A stretch of 64,000 bases of DNA from Clostridium ljungdahlii (lineage in GTDB: Bacteria; Bacillota; Clostridia; Clostridiales; Clostridiaceae). The DNA lies in contig NZ_LITT01000011.1 of NCBI RefSeq assembly GCF_001636845.1, forward strand, positions 310,001-374,000. The letters run 5' to 3'. Numbering within the stretch: the stretch's first letter is position 1; each line of letters starts with the position of its first letter. The notes under the pieces were generated by a model. That model did no database searches, was not told where the DNA came from, and saw nothing but the letters and a program-made list of their open reading frames with translations. A program made the translations under genes and the position numbers. Below, piece after piece: positions 28,097 through 37,170 of the stretch.

Positions 28097-28228
28097 TAGA
28101 AAAAATAAGTTTTTCCCAAATTAATATTTTAAGTTATAACTGTACCACTAATTTCAATACTTGAGTAATATTTAGTTATTGTGAAACTTTAATTTTAAAA
28201 AAATAGAAAGATCCTAAGGAAAAAAATA

Positions 28229-28258
28229 TTGACAACAGCATAGTCTTAGTAGTATACT
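28229..28258 (+). promoter_or_regulatory. Promoter of the S-box transcript
   Basis: TTGACA (28229-28234), an 18-nt spacer, and TATACT (28253-28258), ending about 20 nt before the S-box. Confidence 0.8.
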
Positions 28259-28279
28259 ACGATCTAAATTGAATAAAAT

Positions 28280-28435
28280 CTTATCAAGAGAGGTAGAGGG
28301 ACTGGCCCTATGATACCCGACAACCAACATTTTATTTGAATGTATGGTGTTAATTCCAGCAGATTATTCTGAAAGATAAGAAAAACTTTTACACAGTTAA
28401 CTAAAGTTGTTTTTCTTATGGAAAACAACTTTTTT
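28280..28435 (+). promoter_or_regulatory. SAM-I (S-box) riboswitch with terminator
   Basis: The aptamer (28280-28380) shows the S-box signature CTTATCAAGAGAGGTAGAGG, GACTGGCCCTATGATACCCG, CAACC, GGTGTTAATTCCAGCAG and a closing GAAAGATAAG pairing with CTTATC. The terminator AAAGTTGTTTTT/AAAACAACTTT with a T-run is at 28403-28435. High SAM should stop transcription before the PLP gene at 28598. Confidence 0.95.
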
Positions 28436-28445
28436 AGTATCAATA

Positions 28446-28579
28446 TTTATCTGATGGCTACCTACTGTAACACTCCCACTTCTATCAAAGTGGGAGATAA
28501 CAGTAGCTACGCCCCTAGATAATTCATCTAAACTTAGTGGGAGAAACAAAACTCCCACTAAGTAAGATTCATTGATAAA
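28446..28579. mobile_element. IS200/IS605-like palindrome element, copy B
   Basis: Begins TTTATCTGATGGCTACC, ends AAGTAAGATTCATTGATAA. The left stem pairs CTACTGT with ACAGTAG around ACTCCCACTT/AAGTGGGAG; the right hairpin pairs CTTAGTGGGAG with CTCCCACTAAG. It sits in the untranslated leader between the S-box terminator and the ribosome site of the PLP gene, so it is transcribed with that gene. Confidence 0.7.
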
Positions 28580-28597
28580 TGTACAAGGAGGAAATGT

Positions 28598-29773
28598 ATG
28601 AATAATAAAAAAACTAGCTTTATTACAAAGTGTATCCATGTAGGTAATGGTATTGATAAAGAAACAGGTTCTATCAGACGTCCAATAACTATGGCAAATT
28701 GCTATAGACTTCCTGAAGATGCATCTTCAATCAACTGGAGTGATCCTAATCAGATACTCTACACAAGAAATACTTCAGCAAATCAGATGTATCTACAGCA
28801 AAAACTGGCTGCACTTGAAGGAGCCGAAGATTGTGTAGTTCTTGCAAGTGGAGTTGCTGCACTTGCAAGTGTATTTTTTACTTTTCTAGATAAAGGATCA
28901 CATGTAATTTGTTCAAATGTCTCATATATAGCAGTTTATAGATTGCTCAATCAATACCTTCCAGAAAAATATGGAGTAGAAACAACTCTTGTAGATACAT
29001 CCAATTTGGAAGAAATAAAAAATGCAATAAGACCAAATACAAAACTCATCCATGTTGAAACTCCAGGCAACCCAACTACAAAAATAAGTGATATTGAAGA
29101 AATATCAAAGATAGCTAAGTCTATTGGGGCTTTGTTTTCTGTTGATAGCACTTTTGCCTCACCTTATTTACAGCATCCTCTTGAACTTGGAACTGATCTT
29201 GTTGTACATAGCCTTACAAAGTATATAAATGGACATGGTGATGCTATGGGCGGAGCAGTAATGGGTAAAAAAGATTTCATAGACAAGATTAAAACTCAAG
29301 CTATGGTGAATTTAGGCGGAACCATAAGTCCATTTAATGCATGGCTTATAATGAGAGGAGTTGTAACCCTCCCACTTAGAATGAAACAACATAGTAACAC
29401 CGCACTTGAAGTTGCAAGATATTTGGAATCAAACCCGTCAATAAAATTTGTTGCATATCCTGGCCTTAAAAGTCATCCACAGCATGACATTGCAAAAAAG
29501 CAAATGAAAATGTATTCTGGGGTTATATCCTTCGCACTTAAAGCAGATGTGGAAACCCATAACAAATTTATAAATTCACTTGAGCTCATTGTACCTGCCG
29601 TTTCTCTTGGTCATGATGAAAGTTTAATTGTCTATACTGGTGCAAATGATGAAAGAATAAGCTTTTATCCAGAAGAGTTTAGAAATGGATATATAAGATT
29701 TAGTGTAGGACTTGAAAGTGCAGAGGATATTATTTATGATTTAAATCAGGCTCTTACAAAATGCGGATTATGA
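28598..29773 (+). CDS. Trans-sulfuration PLP enzyme (Cys/Met metabolism family)
   Basis: 391 residues, full length for the Cys/Met-metabolism PLP family (cystathionine gamma-synthase, cystathionine lyases, methionine gamma-lyase, O-acetylhomoserine sulfhydrylase). The PLP lysine is in VVHSLTKYINGHGDAMGG; phosphate-binding and substrate motifs include LASGVAALASV, VETPGNPTTKI and FSVDSTFASP. The S-box upstream implies a role in making methionine or its precursors rather than degrading it, but the reaction cannot be fixed by eye. AAGGAGG precedes the ATG. Sequence from the S-box to the start includes mobile element copy B. Confidence 0.9.
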   Translation: MNNKKTSFITKCIHVGNGIDKETGSIRRPITMANCYRLPEDASSINWSDPNQILYTRNTSANQMYLQQKLAALEGAEDCVVLASGVAALASVFFTFLDKGSHVICSNVSYIAVYRLLNQYLPEKYGVETTLVDTSNLEEIKNAIRPNTKLIHVETPGNPTTKISDIEEISKIAKSIGALFSVDSTFASPYLQHPLELGTDLVVHSLTKYINGHGDAMGGAVMGKKDFIDKIKTQAMVNLGGTISPFNAWLIMRGVVTLPLRMKQHSNTALEVARYLESNPSIKFVAYPGLKSHPQHDIAKKQMKMYSGVISFALKADVETHNKFINSLELIVPAVSLGHDESLIVYTGANDERISFYPEEFRNGYIRFSVGLESAEDIIYDLNQALTKCGL

Positions 29774-29823
29774 TTTTTAGATAACAACATTACAAATACA
29801 ATAATATTATAATTAAATTTTGA

Positions 29824-29852
29824 ATCTTATTGAAGCAAATCTTCAATAAGAT
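29824..29852 (+). terminator. Hairpin terminator after the PLP gene
   Basis: ATCTTATTGAAG / CTTCAATAAGAT, a 12-bp perfect stem with a 5-nt loop about 50 bp beyond the stop, followed by an AT-rich tract. Confidence 0.6.
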
Positions 29853-30035
29853 ATAATTTATGTTTTCTGTACTTTTAACAGAAGGAAATGATCCATAACT
29901 ATTATCTTTTAATTTTTAATTATAAATTGAAACCCCCCTAAAATATATTTATCAGCCGTATATTTTAATGAATAGTTAAATGAGATTAATAAAAAAATGT
30001 AATTTAAATTTATATATTCAGGGAGGATTATTAAA

Positions 30036-31130
30036 ATGAAAAAAGTAATGGTTTTAGTAACAAGTATAGTGGTAACAATGAGCTTAAGCAGCAGTGTATT
30101 TGCTTCTGATGCAGCAACTTTAAAAGATCAAGCAGGTATAACACCAGATAGTATCTTATATACAGCAGATAAAGCTGTAGACAATTTAAAGGTTACATTA
30201 TCTTCTTCAGAGGAAGGAAAAGCTAATACATTATCAGAGATAGCTGAGGAAAGATTAGGTGAAAGTGAGGTAATGGCAAGTGAAGATAAACAAGATCTTG
30301 CAAATACAGCCCTTACTGACTATGAAAATACCATGAATGAAGCTCAAACTAAAATTGAAGATGCAATAGACAAAACTCAAACTTCAGGTGATGAAGATAA
30401 ACTTAAAGACGTTGAAAACATAGAAAACAAAATTATTGATAAGCAGAAAAACTCTTTAGATGTATTAGCCGAACTTCAAAATAAACTTCCAGATAAAGCG
30501 AAGGCTGTAGTAGCAAAAGTTATAGAAATGCAGACAGCAAAAAGAAATGCCTTAATAGCCGTAAAAAAAGAACGCCAAATTTACAATGATGCTAAAAAAC
30601 AATATAACGAAGCTAAGAAAGCTCTTGAGACAGCAAAACAATCAGGAGATGAAGCTGCAATTAAAGCTGCGGAAGATTTACTGCAGCAGAAAAAACTAGC
30701 ATTAGATACAGAAAAACAAAATCTTGCAAAAGTTGTTGAAGCTAAAAAAGAAGCTTCTAAAATAAGTGTGGGTAAAACAACAAAAGAAAATAAAGGCCAA
30801 GCAAAGAAGGATTCAAGAAATAATGAAACTACATCGGAAAGTAAAGAACAAACTTCACCAGCACCAACTACCACTACAACAAATCCTACTACAAACACTA
30901 CAGAAGCTAGCTCAACTTCCACTGATTCAACTTCAACTCCAGCAAAGTCAGCTTCAACTAAATCAGCCTCTGTAAATAGTGAAAATACAAAAAAACGAAC
31001 TTCACCAGCACCAACTATAAAAAGCGAACCTAAAACAGAAGCAACCAACAGTAGTAAATTGGATATCAAGGATAAAGGAAATAACGGTAATGGCAATAAT
31101 GGGCAAAAAAAGGACAAGGGACAACAGTAG
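30036..31130 (+). CDS. Secreted DUF5667-type protein with Thr/Ser-rich tail
   Basis: 364 residues. A signal peptide (VMVLVTSIVVTMSLSSSVFA, cleaved near 24) is followed by a helical segment with TPDSILYTADKAVDNLKV and AEERLGESEVMA, the DUF5667 pattern. A long charged coiled coil follows (about 150-245), then a low-complexity tail rich in Thr, Ser and Pro, with the unit KxxTSPAPT at about 269 and again near 324, and a G/N/K end. It has no anchor motif. The function is unknown; an exported, probably wall- or matrix-associated protein is the reasonable reading. GGAGG precedes the ATG. Confidence 0.8.
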   Translation: MKKVMVLVTSIVVTMSLSSSVFASDAATLKDQAGITPDSILYTADKAVDNLKVTLSSSEEGKANTLSEIAEERLGESEVMASEDKQDLANTALTDYENTMNEAQTKIEDAIDKTQTSGDEDKLKDVENIENKIIDKQKNSLDVLAELQNKLPDKAKAVVAKVIEMQTAKRNALIAVKKERQIYNDAKKQYNEAKKALETAKQSGDEAAIKAAEDLLQQKKLALDTEKQNLAKVVEAKKEASKISVGKTTKENKGQAKKDSRNNETTSESKEQTSPAPTTTTTNPTTNTTEASSTSTDSTSTPAKSASTKSASVNSENTKKRTSPAPTIKSEPKTEATNSSKLDIKDKGNNGNGNNGQKKDKGQQ

Positions 31131-31156
31131 TTCATTATCTACTTATATATCTAATA

Positions 31157-31193
31157 ACCCTGAATTGATATCAATTCAGGGTCAATTGTTTTT
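31157..31193 (+). terminator. Terminator of the DUF5667 gene
   Basis: A perfect 26-bp palindrome (ACCCTGAATTGAT and its inverse, 31157-31182) followed by CAATTGTTTTT. Confidence 0.8.
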
Positions 31194-31214
31194 GCCTAAT
31201 TGGAAAATCAAATA

Positions 31215-31745
31215 TTATTGTACTGCACTATACTTTTCATATAATTCTGCAAACAACTTTAGATGTAACTCTTCATCCATAATTATTCTTTTAATAAGTT
31301 CTTGTATATATCTATCTTTAATTATTGATATATGGTACTTGTAATTTTTAATAGCCTTTTTTTCCGATTTAATATCCTCTAAAAGCATATCTCTAATAAA
31401 CGTGATAAAGTTAACATAAGCAGGTGTCCATAACTGTCCAGGTGGACATGCAGAATCAATATAAATTGGCTTTATACCAAGAAGTTTAACTGTTTTTCCT
31501 ATAAGCTCTAGATGTTTCATTTCAGCCATAGATATGCCTCCAATGACCTTGGAATAATCTTCAAATCTTCCTTCACTTACCATATGCTGATACACATAAA
31601 GGGAAACTGCAGTAAATTCACTTACTTCTCCTGCATAATCTTTAAGAAGAACATTTGCATATCCTATACTTGTTCTTTCCACTCTTGGCTTAGGATAAGG
31701 TAAATTAACAATATACTTTGTATGTTTTGATATATCACCTGGCAT
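31215..31745 (-). CDS. Ferritin-like di-iron/manganese protein
   Basis: 176 residues forming a four-helix ferritin-like bundle. Metal-ligand-type residues are present: DYAGEVSEFTAVSLYVYQH in helix 1, MAEMKHLELIG in helix 2, LEDIKSEKKAIKNYKYH in helix 3 and IMDEELHLKLF in helix 4. This resembles the manganese-catalase/rubrerythrin relatives found in clostridia, sometimes in spore coats. AGGAGG precedes the ATG. The substrate or redox role is not determined. Confidence 0.8.
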   Translation of the reverse strand: MPGDISKHTKYIVNLPYPKPRVERTSIGYANVLLKDYAGEVSEFTAVSLYVYQHMVSEGRFEDYSKVIGGISMAEMKHLELIGKTVKLLGIKPIYIDSACPPGQLWTPAYVNFITFIRDMLLEDIKSEKKAIKNYKYHISIIKDRYIQELIKRIIMDEELHLKLFAELYEKYSAVQ

Positions 31746-31883
31746 ATTTTCCTCCTAAAAAATATCATTATAGTTAATTTTATGATAAATTCAAAATTAT
31801 ATTACGTTTCATTATTTTTTTATGTATTATTGGAAACACTAATTAGGAATAGAAAATTCTAATTAGATTAGGAGAAATAGAAA

Positions 31884-33056
31884 ATGAAAATCTTAATTAC
31901 TACCGACACATATTTTCCTATGATAAACGGTGTTGTCACTTCAATATACAATTTATATAAAGAATTAAAGAATAATAATTACGATGTTAAAATTCTAACC
32001 CTATCTCCTACAGGGAATGAGAAAATCATAGGAGATATATGTTACTTAAAGTCCATTGGCGTTGGAATTTACCCTAATGCCAGAATTAAAGCTCCCTTTC
32101 GTAATAGAATCATAAATAGACTTATAGATTGGAAACCCGATATGATCCATTCCCAAACAGAATTTTCTACCTTATTTGCAGCCAAGTACATCGCCAGCAA
32201 GATAAATGCACCTCAAATTCACACCTATCATACAATGTATGAAGAATATTTAGACTATTTATTTGGCGGAAAACTTATAAAAAAAAGTGCTGTTGGCAAA
32301 ATAACCCGTCTACTTTTAAATAGCCTTGATGGCGTAGTTGTTCCAACAGAAAAAACAAAAAAGATGCTGCTTCATTATGGGGTAAATAAGCCTATTAATG
32401 TGATACCAACGGGAATTGATTTAAATAGATTTTGTAGACCTCTGCTTACAAATGAAAAAAAAGAAATTCTTTCAACACTAGGAATTAAAAATACAGATAA
32501 GATTATAGCTTATATCGGGAGAATCGGAAAGGAAAAAAATATAAGTGAAATTATAAGACTCTTTAATGCTGTAGTTAACAAAATTAGAAATGTTAAACTT
32601 TTAATTGTAGGAGATGGCCCCTATTTACAAAATTTAAAAGATCAGGTACGTACTGAAAGTCTTGAAGATAGTATTGTCTTTACAGGGATGATAGATCCAA
32701 AAGAAATTTATAAATATTATAAAATAGCAGATATATTTGTCACTGCTTCTACCAGTGAAACCCAAGGGCTAACCTATATAGAAGCCTTAAGCAGTGGATG
32801 CCCTGTAGTTTGCAAATACGATCCGTGTATAGACGGAATCATTCTCCAGGGCAAAAATGGATTTTCTTATAAGGAGTCCTGGCAATTTAGCTATTACATA
32901 GATAAAATCTTAAAAGATGAAAATTTGAAAAACAAATTAAGTGAAGAGGCAGTTCATACTTCAAAAAAATATTCCAGCTGCATTTTCACCCATAGAGTAA
33001 TTGAAACTTATAGTAAAATTTTAAATACAAAATATCAAAACATTACTGTTCAATAA
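31884..33056 (+). CDS. GT4 glycosyltransferase (diacylglycerol glucosyltransferase-like)
   Basis: 390 residues with a GT-B fold. The start KILITTDTYFPMINGVVTSI and PTGIDLNRF are typical of family 4 enzymes that glucosylate diacylglycerol. The donor-binding EX7E motif is ETQGLTYIE near 295. It should transfer a sugar from a nucleotide donor on the cytoplasmic face, probably to a membrane lipid. It converges with the flippase-like gene 2 bp away. Acceptor is inferred only. Confidence 0.87.
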   Translation: MKILITTDTYFPMINGVVTSIYNLYKELKNNNYDVKILTLSPTGNEKIIGDICYLKSIGVGIYPNARIKAPFRNRIINRLIDWKPDMIHSQTEFSTLFAAKYIASKINAPQIHTYHTMYEEYLDYLFGGKLIKKSAVGKITRLLLNSLDGVVVPTEKTKKMLLHYGVNKPINVIPTGIDLNRFCRPLLTNEKKEILSTLGIKNTDKIIAYIGRIGKEKNISEIIRLFNAVVNKIRNVKLLIVGDGPYLQNLKDQVRTESLEDSIVFTGMIDPKEIYKYYKIADIFVTASTSETQGLTYIEALSSGCPVVCKYDPCIDGIILQGKNGFSYKESWQFSYYIDKILKDENLKNKLSEEAVHTSKKYSSCIFTHRVIETYSKILNTKYQNITVQ

Positions 33057-33058
33057 TA

Positions 33059-34069
33059 TCATTTTTTTAAACGTACATTTGGAAATGCTAAAATAAATAT
33101 ACTTGACACTATAATAGACAGATAATAAGTAATTATCCTCCATACAAAAAGGGCTATGACAGTTTTAGCTTTAAAAAACAAATTAAAAATTACGTAAAAT
33201 CCCCCTTCTGCTCCTCCTTCTGCTCCTGGAAGAGGAATTGCAGTCATAAATACTGTTAGAAACACCTGCGCAGCCATAATTGTCCATAAGTCTGCAGAAC
33301 TAAACCCAAAACTCCTATAGATAAAATAAGGAATACTGAAATAAGTAGTCCACTGAAGAAGTGAATACACTAAGGCATGAGCACACATACCTATATGTTT
33401 TCCTATGAAAATTGCATTCTTATGAAAACTTTCTATTTCATTTTCAATTTTCTCTTGCTTTGATTTTATATCTTTTATAATATGCATCTTTCCTAGCAAT
33501 TTTACAATAAAGTTTATTATCCCTTTGGTTATTTTTTTATTTATTACAATGGATACTGCCAGCAGCATCACTCCTATATTAATAGTAATTCCAAGAATTG
33601 CAAAGTAAAAGAAATATTTAATCTTTAAATTAAAATAATTAAACTTAAACAGTAGTGATACTACTAGAAAAAATATACTTACTACTTCATGTATCATAAA
33701 TTTTATTATCAATATAGAACCAGAAAGTCCTGCAGGTATTCCTGCTTTTGTCATAGCATATAATTGAGAAGGGTGACTTCCTGCTCCTAAAGGTGTAATT
33801 GCACCAAAAAATTGTCCAACCATTTGAAATTTTACTGACTTAAAAAACAAACGTTCTCCCGGATAAAGCTTTTTCATTATAGTATATAAAATCATTGTTT
33901 CAAATGTCCAGAATAGAATAACAGCTATTACAGCTAAAGATATCCAGTGAATATCCAGTGATTTTAACTCTTGAATCATAGAATGGATGCCTTTTGTAAA
34001 AATGAAAAATGAGAAAAAAATACAGGCGGAAAGCAATACAACAATTATATTAAACATTTTATTTTTCAT
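33059..34069 (-). CDS. Lysylphosphatidylglycerol-synthase-TM / UPF0104 flippase-like protein
   Basis: 336 residues, about 8 membrane helices, corresponding to the transmembrane half of MprF without the aminoacyltransferase domain. The family signature is visible: QFFGAITPLGAGSHPSQLYA and FMTAIPLPGAEGGAEGGF. Such proteins move lipids or glycolipids between leaflets. The gene overlaps the end of the upstream GT4 gene by 11 bp, so the two are translationally coupled and probably make and translocate a glycolipid together. Confidence 0.87.
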   Translation of the reverse strand: MKNKMFNIIVVLLSACIFFSFFIFTKGIHSMIQELKSLDIHWISLAVIAVILFWTFETMILYTIMKKLYPGERLFFKSVKFQMVGQFFGAITPLGAGSHPSQLYAMTKAGIPAGLSGSILIIKFMIHEVVSIFFLVVSLLFKFNYFNLKIKYFFYFAILGITINIGVMLLAVSIVINKKITKGIINFIVKLLGKMHIIKDIKSKQEKIENEIESFHKNAIFIGKHIGMCAHALVYSLLQWTTYFSIPYFIYRSFGFSSADLWTIMAAQVFLTVFMTAIPLPGAEGGAEGGFYVIFNLFFKAKTVIALFVWRIITYYLSIIVSSIFILAFPNVRLKK

Positions 34070-35123
34070 TTAAGTTTCCCTTAAGTTTTCTTCTCTTATT
34101 CTTCTCATAATATATTTTGTCATAAAATTGCTTCCACATGTTTAAGATGTATTCCTTAGAATAAAACTTGTGACATTTCCATGACCTTTCACACCAAGTT
34201 CTATAACTTTCACCTTTATCCTGTAATCTTTCTATACATTTTACAAATTCATCTATATTTTTTCCTTTTAAATAGTCATCAAATAAAATGTTATGGTATA
34301 TATCTAAATCCCTCAATAGTACAGGAATTTTAAGTGCCATGGCTTCCAAAACGGACATTGGGAATAACTCATTGTAAGAAGGCAGAAACATTACATCTGC
34401 AATATTATAAACATTATTCATCTTTTCTCTATCAATGATGCCTAAAAATTTTACATTTTCAGGTGGATTTTCTACAACCTTTTTTAATTCCTTATACCCA
34501 TCCGTTATCACACCAAAGGAAAAACCACCTGCCCATATAAATTGAATTTGTGGAAGTTTTTTGGCAACTTCAATAAAGTCTAGTATGCCCTTTCTGTTCT
34601 GTACCTGACCCACTCCTAGAACAACAAATTTTTTAAGCGAAATACGTAACTCTTGCTTTATTTTTTTTAATTTTTCCTCATCAAGTTCAAAAAAGTTATC
34701 TTCAGATACAAAATTAGGAATGTATACTATCTTTTCCTCTTCTATATTGTATCTTTTTAAGACATCAATAAAATATGGATTTACAACTACCAGGTAATCT
34801 ACACTTTTATAAAACAAAATTATATACTTATAAAATATCTTTTTTATAATATAAGGTAGTTTCAAGCTATTATCTATAGTTTCTGGCACAAAGTGGACAT
34901 AAGCAACACTTGTACCCAATAATTTTGCAAATGGTATACTTAAAAAGAACTTCAAATCAATGGTATGGTAATGCATAATATCGCACAATTTAAAAGCATT
35001 TACTTTTACTTCATAATTGTCTTGAAGTTCTTTTTTAACTAAATTAACTTGTTCAACGTAAGCAGAAAGTACTCCCTGCCCTTTTACTTGTTCTGCAGAA
35101 GAGAGCATATTAATAACAGGCAT
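34059..35123 (-). CDS. GT4 glycosyltransferase, coupled to the flippase-like gene
   Basis: 354 residues, GT-B fold. MPVINMLSSAEQVKGQGVLS starts the acceptor domain; VLGVGQVQNRKGILDFIEVA opens the donor domain; NELFPMSVLEAMALKIPVL carries the EX7E motif. AAGGGGA precedes the ATG. It overlaps the next gene by 11 bp. It probably glycosylates a membrane lipid handled by the downstream membrane protein. Confidence 0.87.
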   Translation of the reverse strand: MPVINMLSSAEQVKGQGVLSAYVEQVNLVKKELQDNYEVKVNAFKLCDIMHYHTIDLKFFLSIPFAKLLGTSVAYVHFVPETIDNSLKLPYIIKKIFYKYIILFYKSVDYLVVVNPYFIDVLKRYNIEEEKIVYIPNFVSEDNFFELDEEKLKKIKQELRISLKKFVVLGVGQVQNRKGILDFIEVAKKLPQIQFIWAGGFSFGVITDGYKELKKVVENPPENVKFLGIIDREKMNNVYNIADVMFLPSYNELFPMSVLEAMALKIPVLLRDLDIYHNILFDDYLKGKNIDEFVKCIERLQDKGESYRTWCERSWKCHKFYSKEYILNMWKQFYDKIYYEKNKRRKLKGNLNEK

Positions 35124-35204
35124 ATTAAATTTCCCCTTTCAAATAGCTTTGTCTATGCTCTTTTAGTTTCTGCAAATTATTATAAATATATTCTTTGAAA
35201 ATGC

Positions 35205-36383
35205 CTAGATATACTCTTCTCTTTTTTCTGCTATAATTGTACTTAATCCTAAAAATAATATAGACCATGCAATCATTATCAAGCTTGCAGATAAAGTATT
35301 TATATAATATGCCCCTGTATCTTGTACAATTCGTCTTGTTATTATACTTCCAGAGCTGCCAAGCGCTATAAAAAATGCTGGCATAATATCTGACATATCA
35401 GATAATGCTGGGATTTTTGAAAGTATTGTATAAGCTACTCCAAATAGTATAGCTATTGACGCCGCTGCGGCATTGTTTTTAATTAAAGTAGATATTAAAA
35501 TACAAAAACTTGTAGCTGCAATTATAAAAATTATCTGTAAAATCATAAATTCAATCAAAAATTTATAAAAAGGCATGATGCTTGACGTACCTGGAATGAC
35601 AGATATAAATTTATGCAAGTCCATATTTTGTATGCTGCTGTGTTTAAATGCAGGCTCTATAGAAACTGGATATTTGAAGCTGTCAAAACCATATACAATT
35701 TCTCCAAATAGAAAGAATATCAAATTAAAAATCACTACAAGTGCAGAGCTTGAAATGGCACAAGCTAAAAATTTGCCAAATAGAAGTTTTGTCTTTGTAA
35801 CAGGCCTTAAAAGCAAAAGCTTCAAGGTAGGAGGTGCGTATTCACTTGAAACACTGTCTACTGTCATAAACACTGCTACTAAAAATATCACTATCATCCC
35901 ATAATCCAAAATAAGGCTGTAATCACTAAACAATACATATCCTGTAGCTTTAATATCACTAATTGGTTTTATGCTATTATTCAATAAATATTTTTTATAG
36001 GCAATTCCACTTTCCCTTTTTTCCTTTCTAACATCATCCATTTTACTATCATCGGAATTTTCCATAAGTTTTATGTCTTTCTTTAAAGTATCTTTCCAAG
36101 CTAAGGGATGTGTTTTTTCAAATTCATAGTCTTTTATCATATTATCGATGCTATCAATATGTTGTTGAATTTCGGTAAGTTTTGCTTTATCCTTTACTAA
36201 TTTTTTTTGATCTTTATAGTACTGATCCATATTCTTGTCTTTTTGTAGTCCCCTCTCCCCATTTTCACTATTTACAGCTAATACTGAAAATACAGCTACA
36301 AGTAGTAATATAATAGAACATATTAAAAATTTCTTTCTATAAAATATCTTAATGATTTCATTTTTAATTATTGGAAAAATCAT
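35205..36383 (-). CDS. ABC-2 type permease
   Basis: 392 residues. TM1 (about 20-37) is followed by a large charged extracytoplasmic loop (about 40-150, coiled-coil rich) and five more helices (about 155-385). The length and loop match ABC-2 permeases of bacitracin/lantibiotic-type exporters. It overlaps the ATPase gene by 20 bp, so the two form one transporter. The divergent two-component system probably controls it. Substrate likely a cell-wall-active peptide, by context only. Confidence 0.87.
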   Translation of the reverse strand: MIFPIIKNEIIKIFYRKKFLICSIILLLVAVFSVLAVNSENGERGLQKDKNMDQYYKDQKKLVKDKAKLTEIQQHIDSIDNMIKDYEFEKTHPLAWKDTLKKDIKLMENSDDSKMDDVRKEKRESGIAYKKYLLNNSIKPISDIKATGYVLFSDYSLILDYGMIVIFLVAVFMTVDSVSSEYAPPTLKLLLLRPVTKTKLLFGKFLACAISSSALVVIFNLIFFLFGEIVYGFDSFKYPVSIEPAFKHSSIQNMDLHKFISVIPGTSSIMPFYKFLIEFMILQIIFIIAATSFCILISTLIKNNAAAASIAILFGVAYTILSKIPALSDMSDIMPAFFIALGSSGSIITRRIVQDTGAYYINTLSASLIMIAWSILFLGLSTIIAEKREEYI

Positions 36384-37089
36384 CTTCTTCTCCTCCTATA
36401 ATTTCCAAATATCTCTTTTCAAGATTTCCCTTCATATTATTTACATCCTCTATTCCCTTAATTTCACCTTCATTTAAAAATGCAACTCTATCACACATGG
36501 ATTCCATTTCGCCAAGTATATGAGACGATATAAATATGGTAACTTTCTTTTCTCTAGAATATTTTTTAAATAAATTTCTAAAATGAATCATTCCGCTTGG
36601 ATCTAGTCCATTAGTGGGTTCATCTAATATCCATATCTTTTTGTTTCCCATGAGAACCTGTGAAATACCAAGCCTCTGTTTCATTCCAAGGGAATACTTT
36701 TTAAATTTGTCATTTATCCTGTCACTTAATCCAATTAATTTTACAGCTTCATCTATTTGACTTTGACTAATATCTCCATCAAGCCTTGCCAGCTGCCTTA
36801 AATTCTGAGCTCCAGTTAAATATGGATACATATCCGGTGCTTCAACCATAGCTGCCATATTACTTATAGAGCTTATCCTATTATTTTTAATGTCCTTTCC
36901 ATTTATGTAAATTTTACCGTCAGTAGGTTTTAAAAATCCAACGATCATCTTTATAGTTGTGGTTTTTCCTGCACCATTAGGTCCTAAAAATCCAAAGATT
37001 TCACCTTCCTTTACACTCAAATTTAAATTCTTCACAATTTCTCTCTTTCCTATGCTCTTTGATAGATTTTCCAATCTCAATACTTCCAA
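36364..37089 (-). CDS. ABC transporter ATPase (BcrA-like)
   Basis: About 241 residues with all nucleotide-binding motifs: Walker A GPNGAGKTTT, signature YSLGMKQRLG, Walker B KIWILDEPTNGLDPSG and the switch His in FISSHILGEME. It belongs to the BcrA/multidrug-exporter group. The frame opens with GTG at 37098 too close to AAGGA; TTG at 37089 (EVLRLENLSKSIGKREIV) is 9 nt away and preferred. It forms a transporter with the overlapping permease gene. Confidence 0.9.
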   Translation of the reverse strand: MEVLRLENLSKSIGKREIVKNLNLSVKEGEIFGFLGPNGAGKTTTIKMIVGFLKPTDGKIYINGKDIKNNRISSISNMAAMVEAPDMYPYLTGAQNLRQLARLDGDISQSQIDEAVKLIGLSDRINDKFKKYSLGMKQRLGISQVLMGNKKIWILDEPTNGLDPSGMIHFRNLFKKYSREKKVTIFISSHILGEMESMCDRVAFLNEGEIKGIEDVNNMKGNLEKRYLEIIGGEEDDFSNN

Positions 37090-37153
37090 AAAATTCACAT
37101 CCTTTTTTATATGATGACTTCATTATAGTGTGCCCATATTACAAACCTGGTAC

Positions 37154-37170
37154 ATTTTGTATTACAAAAT
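37154..37170. promoter_or_regulatory. 8+1+8 palindrome, candidate operator
   Basis: ATTTTGTA-T-TACAAAAT, a perfect dyad between the divergent ABC transporter and two-component genes. On the minus strand it lies upstream of a TATAAT (near 37123-37128) that lacks a good -35, as expected for an activator-dependent promoter. Confidence 0.5.

Noticed and set aside
30581-31135. Long open frame (184 codons) opposite the DUF5667 gene
   Set aside because: It lies wholly antisense to a gene with a signal peptide, ribosome site and coherent composition; its Val/Phe-rich text is the mirror of the Thr/Ser/Lys-rich coding strand.
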